A stretch of 64,000 nt of DNA from Lewinellaceae bacterium (GTDB taxonomy: Bacteria; Bacteroidota; Bacteroidia; Chitinophagales; Saprospiraceae): assembly GCA_020636225.1 (NCBI GenBank), contig JACJYI010000009.1:92114-156113 (forward strand). Reading direction: 5' to 3'. Of this stretch, positions 9,083 to 18,221 are shown one piece after another. The position numbers and the translations under genes are program-made. The notes below the pieces were generated by a model. It searched no databases. It had not been told where the DNA came from and was given only the letters and a program-made list of their open reading frames with translations. The stretch's first letter is position 1. Each line of letters starts with the position of its first letter.

Positions 9083-9765
9083 GTCCCGATATCCCTGTAC
9101 AGCATCCGTTGATCGAAGAGACGATCACCTTCGTGAAAGGCCAGCTGGCCACCGCGGAAGGCGGTCACGACTGGTGGCATATCCACCGGGTGTGGACCAA
9201 TGCCAGGCTGATCGCCCGGGAAGAACAGGTTGACATGCTTGTGGTGGAACTGGCGGCACTGCTCCATGATATTGCCGATTCAAAATTCCATGATGGGGAT
9301 GAGGAGATCGGACCGAGGACAGCACAAAACTGGCTGGAAAGCCAGGATGTGGACCAACATATCATTGATCATGTGGTGATGATCATCCGGCATATCTCCT
9401 TCAAGGGCGGGCACAATGAAGGGGCGTTCCACTCCCCTGAACTGGCGGTGGTCCAGGATGCCGACCGGCTGGATGCCCTCGGCGCCATCGGCATTGCCCG
9501 GGCTTTCAACTATGGCGGACACAAGGGAAGAGGCCTGTACGACCCCGCCATTCCACCCAATCTCCGGATGAGCAAGGAGGAATACAAGCACAGTACCGCC
9601 CCGACCATCAATCACTTCTACGAAAAACTCCTCCTCCTCAAGGACAGGATGAATACCCGAACCGGGCGACGGATGGCAGAGGAACGACATCGGTTCATGG
9701 AGGCCTACCTGGAGCAGTTCTATCGGGAGTGGGATGGGAATGAAACTGGTTCAGTAGATCACTGA
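9079..9765 (+). CDS. HD-domain phosphohydrolase (YedJ-like)
   Basis: 228 residues starting at the ATG at 9079, which overlaps the previous stop. Longer reading upstream runs through the preceding gene in another frame and is not used. Metal-binding HD signature: HDWWHIHRVW (about 29-38), LLHDIAD (~61-67) and QDADRLDALGAIG (~129-141), the pattern of YedJ-type HD hydrolases acting on nucleotides or other phosphate esters. Substrate unknown. Soluble, cytoplasmic. Confidence 0.85.
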   Translation: MSPDIPVQHPLIEETITFVKGQLATAEGGHDWWHIHRVWTNARLIAREEQVDMLVVELAALLHDIADSKFHDGDEEIGPRTAQNWLESQDVDQHIIDHVVMIIRHISFKGGHNEGAFHSPELAVVQDADRLDALGAIGIARAFNYGGHKGRGLYDPAIPPNLRMSKEEYKHSTAPTINHFYEKLLLLKDRMNTRTGRRMAEERHRFMEAYLEQFYREWDGNETGSVDH

Positions 9766-9797
9766 ATTCCTCATACGAGATCCTTTTCCTGGAAACC

Positions 9798-10346
9798 ATG
9801 AGCCATACAGCTTTCCGCTTCCCGTTTCGCCCTGTTCTCGGACGGTCATCGATCGGGCGAATTCGATGGATGACAGGCATCATGGGGGGCATCCTGGTTG
9901 CCATCCTGCTATTTGCCTGGTTTTATATTGGCGCTCAGGTCATCGAAACCATTGCATCTCGCATTCGTCTGGATCAAATCAGTCCTGTTTCTGAAGAACG
10001 CCTATGGACATTGGCTATCCTCTCCGGGACCCTCGGTACGTCAGTGACCAGCTGGATCTGGATCGGGGGAGGATCGACTTTCTATGCACATGGAAGACTC
10101 ATGCGCCAATATGCCCGGACGCTGATCGCCCTGGCTTTCTGGTTTGTCTTATGTGCATTTACCCGGTTCACAACAATTCATTACCTGGTCATGTATTGGA
10201 CGATCCATGACGATTACATTCCCTCTCTGGAAGTCCTGTATCCCGGCCTCGCCCAACTGGTGGCTATTGCCCACATATCGATCAACTGGATGGCCTTGCG
10301 GTTGGTCTTTCAATTGCCCAACCTCAGAAATAAAGAGTTGACTTGA
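9798..10346 (+). CDS. Hypothetical membrane protein
   Basis: 182 residues with four likely membrane helices (about 26-48, 70-92, 105-130, 150-172). No family recognised. It starts 33 bp after the HD hydrolase on the same strand and could be the last gene of that operon. Confidence 0.6.
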   Translation: MSHTAFRFPFRPVLGRSSIGRIRWMTGIMGGILVAILLFAWFYIGAQVIETIASRIRLDQISPVSEERLWTLAILSGTLGTSVTSWIWIGGGSTFYAHGRLMRQYARTLIALAFWFVLCAFTRFTTIHYLVMYWTIHDDYIPSLEVLYPGLAQLVAIAHISINWMALRLVFQLPNLRNKELT

Positions 10347-10591
10347 ATATTCGAGTAAAGCATCCAATTCAGGCCAGGCAAGCCCTGCCACCGTGTCGGA
10401 TCGGCCGATCCCCGGTGGGGTGAAGCAGGCACTTGCCCGGGTGCCGTGACCAAAGGTTGACGACAGGAAAACGAATGAAGCATGTGACTGACTCTTGAAC
10501 AGCTTGGAACGGTAGAACGTGTGAGCTACTACTACCTGAGTGAATACTTCGATTGACAACTCGAGAATGACATGTTCATTCAGCTGTATTC

Positions 10592-13500
10592 TTACTGGAC
10601 CACGAGCTTGCCATACATGGACTTGTGCCCGTTATCTATCTCCAACAGATAGGTCCCCGCGCTGAATCCTTGAAGAGGCACATGGACTGGATCTGCACAA
10701 TCGGCCAGATGTTTTGTTAATACGAGATCCCCTTTCATGTTCAGAATTCGTAATGTACCTCCTCCTTGCAAAAGCCCATTCGTCCACACAGATGAATGAC
10801 CATGTGCCGGATTGGGATAGAGGATAAGCAGACGTCCTTCCGACGGATCAGGTTGCGGCCAATCGATTGATACCGTTGGATCATAGAGTTCGGAAAGAAC
10901 CGTATTGGTAAGGATTGGGTCATTGTAATCGAAATAAATTCTGGCCTCATTCGGCACCGAAATATCCGGGTTATACTGCTTGTTCCGCTGAATGGCAAAT
11001 CTGACAAAACCATGGCTTTCCAATTCATTCTCATTACTGTCCGGTAGCATGATCTGATCAAACACGATCTGTAACCACCTGTTTGGCAGCAAATCAAATG
11101 CTGTCACGTCATGGCTAGCATTCAGAAATCGCAAGGTTTGCATGTTCAAGGCGGTATCCAGTTGATCCATGATGCGAACACGCTCCGCATAGAAATTACC
11201 CGTATTCTGAAACCGTATGGTATAAATCAACTCATCACCTGATTCGATTTGCGCTTTGGTCAATCCCTGCTCCGGGGCGACAGCCTTGTCATTCGGGTCA
11301 TATGAGGCAACAACGGCTTGTCGAATGTAATCGCTGTTGTCGGCAAGGTCGGCATCGATCTGACTCGGGAGAACGATACCTGAAAATGTCATGATCTGAC
11401 CAATGGTTGCGGAAGTGGCGACCAGTCCAGTCAAATGAATGCTCATACTGGACCATACAGGCAGGTCCTGAAATGACCACACCAGACTGTCACCTCCGAT
11501 GAATTTGGTCGGTGCCGGCGAAGCGTTCACATACTGAAAGGATGGATCCAACTTGATCCCGATCTCACCTGAGGCTGGAATTGTTCCCTCATTTTTACAC
11601 GAAATAAAAACCAAGCTCTCAAAGCCTGGACGTAATGGACCGACAACTGTCATGGATATGGACATATCAGTGATATCCGGTTGCAATTGGATGGCAAAAT
11701 CCAATGAATCGGTACTTTCCTGAATAGTATATTCAATGGGTAGGATATTCTGAATGTACTTGCCGGGGCCAACGGGCCTGACTGTATTGATTTCGCCTGT
11801 GGTGATCGGTAATAAATAGGAACCGTTTGCTTTCGTGTTGACAGACCAAACCGGATACGATCCATTCTCCTCATACACTTCTACCCGAACGTAGGAGGCA
11901 TATTGGTCAGGAGCGTCAAATTCGCCATTGGCATTCTTGTCGATGTATGCGAAGCCATTTGCCGTTCCCAAGAACGGCCAGGAGCTGCCACTCCTCCATA
12001 CACCCCCACCAAATCCACCCATATAGAAAAGTGAATCCTGAAAAATCAGGTCTGCCGTGTTCTTGGCACCCAACAAATGCCATGTCTGGCATTCATCCAT
12101 TGACTGGAAGAGCCCTGCTCCCGGAAAATAGAAATAATAGAAGGTTCCGATGCGCCATGCATCCCCCTTAAAGACGTTATCGAACAGCTCAGAGATATAA
12201 ATTTGCGGAAGGCCATCATTGGCATAATACCAATCCACCCCATTCTCAGTGACATACAGTGCAGAGAACTCATTCTGGATTGTGATGGCCAGCATTTTGT
12301 CACCTGCTGTATATAGTCGAAGCAGGCCTTCCGGAACATTCTCGAATTCCTGCCAGCTTCCCTCCAAACTGGAACATGACATCACTTTTCCATCCGGGGA
12401 GACTGCCCAATAATTCCCTTGAAAAAAACATGGATACTTGGGTACATCGACGGGCACGAAACCCAATGTATTCGGATCCAAACGAACCACACTGGGACCT
12501 TCAAAAAATACATAAAGCTGTTCATTATGCCATTGGATATCTACAATGAGCCATGGACCCCATGGATCACTGACATCAATGGAGTCCCATGTTGCGCCAT
12601 AATCTGAACTGAGCAGTACAAACCTGTTTAATTGGCCGGCTGTCGCCAGTCGGCCCTTGCCGTCTGATACAACCTTGATCAACTGATAATCAGGATAAAG
12701 GTCCAGCACATTCGACCATACTTCACTTTCAACGTCAAATGACGATATCCCAATTCCGGTAGCCGCCCAAACGATACCGTTATCTTGCTCCAGATCGTAG
12801 ATCACGGCGGACCCGAGACCTGAATGGCCGGCCGAGATGGTCCAGTTCTCCGGATCAAATCTGAATACTCCCTGGTCATACGTTGGGATCAAAATAAAAT
12901 CCTTGAGTTGAGACATACCCTGAAGGATATAATTAAAGGACATGGTTTCTTGAAACTCACTCCAATTTTGCCCTAAATCCTTCGAACAATAGAATTTGCC
13001 ATACTTGTCAGCTATGCAAATCCATTGTCCTGTCCAAAGCAGATCTGAATAGAGCTCCTTCGTGTTGTGGTCCAGTACCTTTTCCCAGGTAGAACCATCA
13101 TCCTCGGATTTGAAAACGGAAGCCGTCGTAGCAGCAAACCACACTGATCCAGTATAGGCTAATGAATGGGGCATGGATCCGCCGGGCATGGCAGAGGAAA
13201 ACTCACTCCATGTTTCAGCTTGGGGATCCAATTCAAAAATTTGGGTTCCGCTCCGCATCAGTAGTCGATCGTCCACCGCCTTCACCCATCCGCCAACTCC
13301 TTCCGGGAGGTCAATGGCATGCCAGGAGATTCCTTCATCATCACTTCGCCAGACCACCTGATCATTCGCCTGGGGAATATAAATTCCATGACTACAAACG
13401 ACCATTCTGTCATAAGATACTCCGGGCAGTTCCGGATTCGTGCCTTCCTGCCAGGTCGCACCGTGGTCTTTACTCACTACAAACCGCTCAGGATATTGAC

Positions 13501-13786
13501 TATCTCCCCAACCTTTGTGCTGAAAGGCTGCAATCAACCCCGGGGAACCTGCCATGGGATACATTTCAGGATAGGGCAATTTTTCCCAGTTCTTTCCATC
13601 ACTGGTCCTGTAAAGGAAGAACTCGTCTCCATAAAAGGCATATTCACCATCTGAGACAATTACGCTAATTGCTGCACCGTCTGGTCCGTTTGTATGTTGC
13701 GCCTCGAGCTGGCTCCAGCCAGGGCGAACGATGAAAACGAACAGAATAGTTATTTGAATAAGGTAAATCTGCCTTCTCATATGCAT
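10592..13786 (-). CDS. Large secreted Asp-box protein with T9SS signal
   Basis: 1064 residues; a start two codons in (13780) is equally good. Signal peptide at about 1-25 (cleavage near GWSQ). The first ~600 residues carry repeated Asp-boxes (SKDHGATW, SEDDGSTW, SKDLGQNW, SSDYGATW) of a sialidase/VPS10-type propeller. Then come a short Cna-B-like segment (~615-690), a DUF11/DUF7619-like segment at about 800-960 (NDKAVAPEQGLTKAQIESGD ... ARIYFDYNDPILTNT) and a T9SS type A domain over the last ~80 residues. Asp-boxes are structural, so enzymatic activity is not implied. 331 bp of non-coding DNA lies upstream. Confidence 0.85.
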   Translation of the reverse strand: MHMRRQIYLIQITILFVFIVRPGWSQLEAQHTNGPDGAAISVIVSDGEYAFYGDEFFLYRTSDGKNWEKLPYPEMYPMAGSPGLIAAFQHKGWGDSQYPERFVVSKDHGATWQEGTNPELPGVSYDRMVVCSHGIYIPQANDQVVWRSDDEGISWHAIDLPEGVGGWVKAVDDRLLMRSGTQIFELDPQAETWSEFSSAMPGGSMPHSLAYTGSVWFAATTASVFKSEDDGSTWEKVLDHNTKELYSDLLWTGQWICIADKYGKFYCSKDLGQNWSEFQETMSFNYILQGMSQLKDFILIPTYDQGVFRFDPENWTISAGHSGLGSAVIYDLEQDNGIVWAATGIGISSFDVESEVWSNVLDLYPDYQLIKVVSDGKGRLATAGQLNRFVLLSSDYGATWDSIDVSDPWGPWLIVDIQWHNEQLYVFFEGPSVVRLDPNTLGFVPVDVPKYPCFFQGNYWAVSPDGKVMSCSSLEGSWQEFENVPEGLLRLYTAGDKMLAITIQNEFSALYVTENGVDWYYANDGLPQIYISELFDNVFKGDAWRIGTFYYFYFPGAGLFQSMDECQTWHLLGAKNTADLIFQDSLFYMGGFGGGVWRSGSSWPFLGTANGFAYIDKNANGEFDAPDQYASYVRVEVYEENGSYPVWSVNTKANGSYLLPITTGEINTVRPVGPGKYIQNILPIEYTIQESTDSLDFAIQLQPDITDMSISMTVVGPLRPGFESLVFISCKNEGTIPASGEIGIKLDPSFQYVNASPAPTKFIGGDSLVWSFQDLPVWSSMSIHLTGLVATSATIGQIMTFSGIVLPSQIDADLADNSDYIRQAVVASYDPNDKAVAPEQGLTKAQIESGDELIYTIRFQNTGNFYAERVRIMDQLDTALNMQTLRFLNASHDVTAFDLLPNRWLQIVFDQIMLPDSNENELESHGFVRFAIQRNKQYNPDISVPNEARIYFDYNDPILTNTVLSELYDPTVSIDWPQPDPSEGRLLILYPNPAHGHSSVWTNGLLQGGGTLRILNMKGDLVLTKHLADCADPVHVPLQGFSAGTYLLEIDNGHKSMYGKLVVQ

Positions 13787-14117
13787 GGGTTGACAACTTC
13801 AGGAAAATCCCTATTTATCCAATATACGGATTTTATCTCTGACCTTGAAGGAAAATCGCGAAATGACAAGTATTTGCCAAAACCGGGAAAGCAATAAATA
13901 TGATTCAACACACCCTTTCTTTCCTGCGGGCAATCCCCTGACTCGCCATTTGGCGAAGTACATGTCATTATAAAATCGATAGCAATTCACCTGATGGGAG
14001 TACGAAAATGAATCCAGGATAGGGCCCGTAGCTTGAACAGTACGGCCTGGGTCAAGGAGGAGACAGGTATTTCCACCAATGGATGAAATGAATTACCCGA
14101 ATGATTATTGTTCGAAT
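13787..14117. other. Intergenic region upstream of the Asp-box gene
   Basis: 331 bp between the porin-like gene stop and the start of the Asp-box gene, both on the minus strand. It should hold the promoter of the latter and the end of the sulfur-region transcript. No clear terminator hairpin or TAnnTTTG box was recognised. Confidence 0.4.
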
Positions 14118-15404
14118 TTACAACATCCACCGCAACGCCAGCCCGGCCCAGTCGCCTCTTCGGATGGCACCGAGCCCGGATTGCGTGAAGTAGGAATTCA
14201 CCTCGGCACCGTCGCCGGCATGACCGGCCTGGCCCTGGCGGAACGTGTAGTGCAGTTGGAGGACGGTCCTGGCGTTGAACCACCAGTTGACCCCGGGCTC
14301 AAAGTAGAACTCCCGGCCAGCCGGAGCCTGTGCCCCCACGGCGAGCCCCTGGTCGTTCTCACTCATCCCGCCATAGAAAAAGGCCCAGGCCACCGTCGGT
14401 TCCAGGTGGCCCAGATGGTCGAGGGAAATATTGACCCCGGCTCGCAGGTGGCCGGTGCGACTGACGTATTGGTCACCGTTGAAGATCGGATCACCACCCG
14501 AAGGCAAGATGTCCCGGCCCAGCCAGTGGATCTCACCGTCCAGCTGGAAAGGACCGTGATTCCACAGCAGGTCCAGCCCGTAGGTCCAGGACCGCACGTA
14601 GAAGGCCTGGCCCCGGCCCAGGGAACCACCCACGCCTACCGTCAATCCCTGTCGCTTGCCGAAATAGTTGATGCGATGGGACAGCGAATAACCTTCACTT
14701 TCCGGATCACCCCAGGTGCCGGCGATCCGACCTACTCCAAGCAGGGGAAAATTTCCAGGATAGCCCTGGTCGGGGTTGAACAGGCCGGCATCCCAGCGCA
14801 ACCAGGCCTTGTCTGACCCCAGGCGCATCTGGCAACCGGCATTGATCCCGGCAGCCCGCCCCGGATTGCTGTACACCATGTGCTCACGGAGGTAATTCTG
14901 GTCCATGGTCTTCTCGATGGAATTGACCGCAAATCCGCTGGTGATGCTCTCACGGCCATACTGGGGGCGGAAATACCCGGCCGTCAGATGGATCCCCTTG
15001 CCATCCCTGCGGATGCCCCAGGTCACAAAGGCATCGAGGATGCCCACGCCGGGGAAGGCACCGTTATTCGCTCCACCTGTGGTACCGGCCAGGGCATCAT
15101 GCCCGATCTGGTCAAAGGCCAGGATGGCGGTGTAGTGCAGGCGTGGCAGGATCTCCCCTTTCAGGCCAACCCTGGCCCGGCGCACCTGGGTGTTCCAGAT
15201 GGAATGTTGCGAATGGTATCGGGGGAATGGCCCTCCGCTGAAGGTGCGGGTGCGCGGTGTGTACGTCCCCCAAACCTGCATCATCACGATGGGCTCCGGG
15301 CGGGAGGGCTTCCAGGTTCGGAGATCGACGGGAGCATCCTGGGCATGGACGGGAATCACCCATCCCGGGGTGGCTAGGATGAACAGCAGGGAGACAAGAC
15401 GCAT
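14118..15404 (-). CDS. Phosphate-selective porin O/P-like outer-membrane protein
   Basis: 428 residues, signal peptide at 1-22 (PVHAQ). The body alternates polar and aromatic residues as in 16-strand barrels, with typical OprO/OprP elements: QVRRARVGLKGEILPRLHY (~74-92), HLTAGYFRPQYGRES and a closing strand WAGLALRWML ending near an aromatic residue. Probably a trimeric anion channel of the outer membrane. It lies 61 bp downstream of the YeeE/YedE pair on the same strand, so it may admit thiosulfate or sulfate rather than phosphate; that is inferred from position only. Confidence 0.75.
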   Translation of the reverse strand: MRLVSLLFILATPGWVIPVHAQDAPVDLRTWKPSRPEPIVMMQVWGTYTPRTRTFSGGPFPRYHSQHSIWNTQVRRARVGLKGEILPRLHYTAILAFDQIGHDALAGTTGGANNGAFPGVGILDAFVTWGIRRDGKGIHLTAGYFRPQYGRESITSGFAVNSIEKTMDQNYLREHMVYSNPGRAAGINAGCQMRLGSDKAWLRWDAGLFNPDQGYPGNFPLLGVGRIAGTWGDPESEGYSLSHRINYFGKRQGLTVGVGGSLGRGQAFYVRSWTYGLDLLWNHGPFQLDGEIHWLGRDILPSGGDPIFNGDQYVSRTGHLRAGVNISLDHLGHLEPTVAWAFFYGGMSENDQGLAVGAQAPAGREFYFEPGVNWWFNARTVLQLHYTFRQGQAGHAGDGAEVNSYFTQSGLGAIRRGDWAGLALRWML

Positions 15405-15464
15405 GATGGAACGATGTTATTCAATAAAATGGCAATGGGCATGCCATAAACCGGATCGCAAGGC

Positions 15465-15878
15465 CTAATGCGGCAATTTGTCTGCCACAGCCCCATAGGC
15501 CCAGGTACCGATGGTGGCACCGACCAGATAAATGAGGATGACCCAGAACCCGTTCCCCAGCAATACCCACATCGGACCCGGACAGGCCCCGGTGATCGCC
15601 CAGCCGATCCCGAACAGGGATCCGGCCAGCAGATGGCGCTTCATGTTGAAGGGCATCGGGGTATAGGAGACTTCTACCCCAGTCCAGGTCTTGACGTGCC
15701 GGTTCTTCAAGATGAACATCGCGACAGCTCCAACGGCCACGGCCACGCCGATCACGCCGTACATGTGAAAGGATTCGAAACGGAACATTTCGGTAATGCG
15801 AAACCAGGAGATCACCTCCGACTTGGTCATGATGATCCCGAAGGGGATCCCGATCAGAAAAAAGGCAAGATTCTTCAT
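15465..15878 (-). CDS. YeeE/YedE half-transporter, second subunit (DUF6691-like)
   Basis: 137 residues, four membrane helices, with the conserved turn GWAITGACPGPMWVLLG (~93-109) carrying the cysteine typical of the YeeE/YedE sulfur-compound transporters. In this family cysteines hand thiosulfate or sulfane sulfur across the membrane. It follows its partner subunit by 18 bp, so the two half-size proteins should form one transporter, as in other two-gene YeeE systems. Confidence 0.8.
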   Translation of the reverse strand: MKNLAFFLIGIPFGIIMTKSEVISWFRITEMFRFESFHMYGVIGVAVAVGAVAMFILKNRHVKTWTGVEVSYTPMPFNMKRHLLAGSLFGIGWAITGACPGPMWVLLGNGFWVILIYLVGATIGTWAYGAVADKLPH

Positions 15879-15896
15879 AGCACAGTCCCGTTCAGA

Positions 15897-16481
15897 TTAG
15901 AGAAAATAAGGAAGGATATAGGGCAGGACCAACCAGGTCATGAACAGCCCTCCGATGAAAAAGCCGATCACCGTCACCAGGGAAGGCAGCGAGAGATGCG
16001 ACAGACCGGTAATGGCATGCCCGCTGGTACACCCTTCACCGTAACGGGATCCGAATCCCACAAAAAACCCTCCCACCAGGGCGAGAAGGATGCCTTTCCA
16101 GTTGGCAAAATTGAACAGGGTCGTGGGCACAAATCCCATACCCGTTTCATCCGATGCGGGATAATCGATCCCCAGTCCGGCCAGGTATTGGATGGTCGCA
16201 TCGGATATGGCCACCGGCTCGGGACTTCTCAGGAGGTGAGCAGAGATCACACCGCCGAGGACCCCACCGGCCACAAACAGCATCCGCCAGCGCTCCCCCT
16301 TGGTATCGATCCGAAAATAGGGGATCCGTTTTCCGGCACCCGCCCAGGTACACAGCACCTTGAACGATGAGGACACACCGAACTTTTGCCCCATGAGGGT
16401 CATGCTGATCGAGAGGGCGGCGATCGCCAATCCTCCGATTGCCCAATGCCAGGGCTGACTGATCCAATTGATGATATCCAT
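15897..16481 (-). CDS. YeeE/YedE half-transporter, first subunit
   Basis: 194 residues from the ATG at 16481 (MDIINWIS); a start 20 codons further up is possible but would add a non-hydrophobic leader. About five membrane helices. The signature GSRYGEGCTSGHAITG (~144-159) has the conserved Cys and His of the YeeE/YedE thiosulfate-uptake family. It is the first gene of a unit that continues with the second half-transporter and the porin. A perfect CRP/FNR-type palindrome lies 137 bp upstream. Confidence 0.85.
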   Translation of the reverse strand: MDIINWISQPWHWAIGGLAIAALSISMTLMGQKFGVSSSFKVLCTWAGAGKRIPYFRIDTKGERWRMLFVAGGVLGGVISAHLLRSPEPVAISDATIQYLAGLGIDYPASDETGMGFVPTTLFNFANWKGILLALVGGFFVGFGSRYGEGCTSGHAITGLSHLSLPSLVTVIGFFIGGLFMTWLVLPYILPYFL

Positions 16482-16617
16482 ATATGTGTGAACTATTGAT
16501 CCATGACTTGCAAAACAGAATCTGGAAGGTGTTTCATCCACGCGGCCGGCGTAGATGTGGTTGTACCCCGCAAACTCCTCTCAATCTACAAAAAACCGAA
16601 GAATGCAACGACTGTCC

Positions 16618-16633
16618 TGTGATGGAAATCACA
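16618..16633 (-). promoter_or_regulatory. CRP/FNR-family operator upstream of the YeeE unit
   Basis: TGTGATGGAAATCACA is an exact TGTGA-N6-TCACA palindrome. It touches the terminator stem of the upstream gene. No -7 box at the spacing seen for the other two sites is evident, so the promoter is not located. Confidence 0.6.
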
Positions 16634-16663
16634 AAGGGGTTGACGATCGCTCGTCAACCCCTT
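16634..16663 (-). terminator. 13-bp hairpin after the CstB-like gene
   Basis: AAGGGGTTGACGA (16634-16646) pairs perfectly with 16651-16663 around a 4-nt loop. On the minus strand it begins 22 bp after the stop of the persulfide dioxygenase-like gene. There is only a short T tract behind it (CCCCTTTGTG), so termination may be partial. Confidence 0.6.
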
Positions 16664-16685
16664 GGCTCGTTCACATACAATCCGG

Positions 16686-18095
16686 CTACAGCTCGGTCAC
16701 CTGTTCGCGGAATTCCGTCCGCTTCAATGGTGTTTCAGACAGTTTCTCGAATCCACCGGGGATGTTCACCACATCCGAGATGCCCCTTGCCTTCAGAATG
16801 GATCCGGCAATGACCGAGCGATAACCGGTGGCGCAGTACAGGATGTACTGGTTCTCCGGCTTCAGGTCATTCATGTTCCGATTGATGAAATCCAGTGGGA
16901 AGCTGGTGGCACCCAGGATATGCTCGGCATTGTACTCACTGGCCTTGCGGACATCGAGTACGCGCAGATTCTTGCCATCAAACTGGTTGGCCAGCATCTC
17001 GGGCGTCCATTCTTCCAGGACATCCACTTCCTCGCCGGCATCCTTCCAGGCCTGGAACCCTCCTTCGAGGAATCCGATAGGGTTGTCATACCCTACCCGG
17101 GCCAGGCGGACTACCACCTCATCTTCCCGGCCTGGTTCGGCCACGATGAGGATGGGTTGCTTCAGGTCGGTGATCAAGGCACCGACCCAGGGGGCAAAGC
17201 TGCCATCCACGCCGATGAAGATCGAACCGGGGATGAAGCCCTTGATGAACTCTGTCTGGTGACGAGTATCCAGCACCAGGGCATGTTCCCCTTCCCATGC
17301 AGCCTTGAAGGCCCGTACGCTGAGGGGTTGTGACCCCCGCTCACGGACCACCTCGATGGATTCATATCCCATCTTGTTCATGACCGCATTCTTGGGGAAG
17401 TACTGGGGAGGTTCCACCAGGCCGGTGGTCACTTCCTTGATGAACTCTTCCCGGGTCATGTCCGCCCGCAGGGCATAGTTCAGCTTCTTCTGGTCGCCCA
17501 GCTTGCCCTGGGTCTCCTTGCTCATTTTCTTGCCACATGCCGATCCGGCACCATGGCCGGGATAGACGATCACCTCATCGGCCAGTGGCATGATCTTGTT
17601 GCGTAGGCTGTCGAACAGGTACCCCGCCAGGTCCTCCCGGGTCAGGTTGGACTTGATGGCCAGGTCAGGACGACCGACATCGCCCAGGAAGAGAGTGTCT
17701 CCCGTGAAGATGGCATAGTCCTTACCGTTCTCATCGCGCAGGAGGTAGGTCGTACTTTCCATGGTATGACCGGGCGTATGCAACACCACGATTGAAATTT
17801 TGCCAACGTGCAGTACTTCTCCATCGGTGGCCACATGAGCCTTGAAGTTGGGCTGGGCCGTCGGTCCATAGACGATGGTCGCACCCGTCTGCTTGGCCAG
17901 GTCGAGGTGACCGGATACAAAGTCGGCGTGGAAGTGGGTCTCCAACACATACTTGATGGTCGCCCCGTCCGCCTTGGCCCGTTCGATATAGGGCTCGGTC
18001 TCCCGAAGGGGGTCGATCACCAGGGCTTCACCCTCACTTTCAATATAATAGGCCGCCTCGGCCAGACATCCGGTATACAATTGTTCTACACGCAT
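16686..18095 (-). CDS. CstB-like persulfide dioxygenase with pseudo-rhodanese and rhodanese domains
   Basis: 469 residues. The metallo-beta-lactamase domain (1-~245) is of the ETHE1/persulfide dioxygenase type, with ligands in THFHADFVSGH (~54), HTPGHT (~110), FTGDTLFLGDVGRPDL (~130) and YPGHGAGSACG (~178). A first rhodanese domain (~260-355) has no cysteine in its active loop (ILIVAEPGRED). A second (~365-465) has YILYCATGYRS. This order, with a dead first rhodanese, is that of CstB, which oxidises low-molecular-weight persulfides to sulfite or thiosulfate. Cytoplasmic Fe(II) enzyme. A second copy lies at 24666-26093, and an operator and -7-like box lie upstream. Confidence 0.88.
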   Translation of the reverse strand: MRVEQLYTGCLAEAAYYIESEGEALVIDPLRETEPYIERAKADGATIKYVLETHFHADFVSGHLDLAKQTGATIVYGPTAQPNFKAHVATDGEVLHVGKISIVVLHTPGHTMESTTYLLRDENGKDYAIFTGDTLFLGDVGRPDLAIKSNLTREDLAGYLFDSLRNKIMPLADEVIVYPGHGAGSACGKKMSKETQGKLGDQKKLNYALRADMTREEFIKEVTTGLVEPPQYFPKNAVMNKMGYESIEVVRERGSQPLSVRAFKAAWEGEHALVLDTRHQTEFIKGFIPGSIFIGVDGSFAPWVGALITDLKQPILIVAEPGREDEVVVRLARVGYDNPIGFLEGGFQAWKDAGEEVDVLEEWTPEMLANQFDGKNLRVLDVRKASEYNAEHILGATSFPLDFINRNMNDLKPENQYILYCATGYRSVIAGSILKARGISDVVNIPGGFEKLSETPLKRTEFREQVTEL

Positions 18096-18159
18096 TTGTG
18101 GAATGGTTTGTTGTGATCAATCAGATTTCATGTGCTGATGCATGGCATCAACCACTCCA

Positions 18160-18167
18160 TAAAATTA
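18160..18167 (-). promoter_or_regulatory. Possible -7 box of the CstB-like gene
   Basis: On the minus strand this reads TAATTTTA, one base off the Bacteroidota -7 consensus TAnnTTTG. It lies 33 bp (centre to centre) from the CRP/FNR-type palindrome at 18189-18204 and 64 bp before the start codon. Confidence 0.45.
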
Positions 18168-18188
18168 CAGGGAACGGGAGGGGCAGAT

Positions 18189-18204
18189 TGTGATCGCTGT
18201 CACG
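18189..18204 (-). promoter_or_regulatory. CRP/FNR-family operator upstream of the CstB-like gene
   Basis: TGTGATCGCTGTCACG matches TGTGA-N6-TCAC with only the last base off. Its position relative to the -7-like box, about 33 bp upstream, fits a class II activator site. Confidence 0.6.
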
Positions 18205-18221
18205 AAAAAATCTGATGCCGG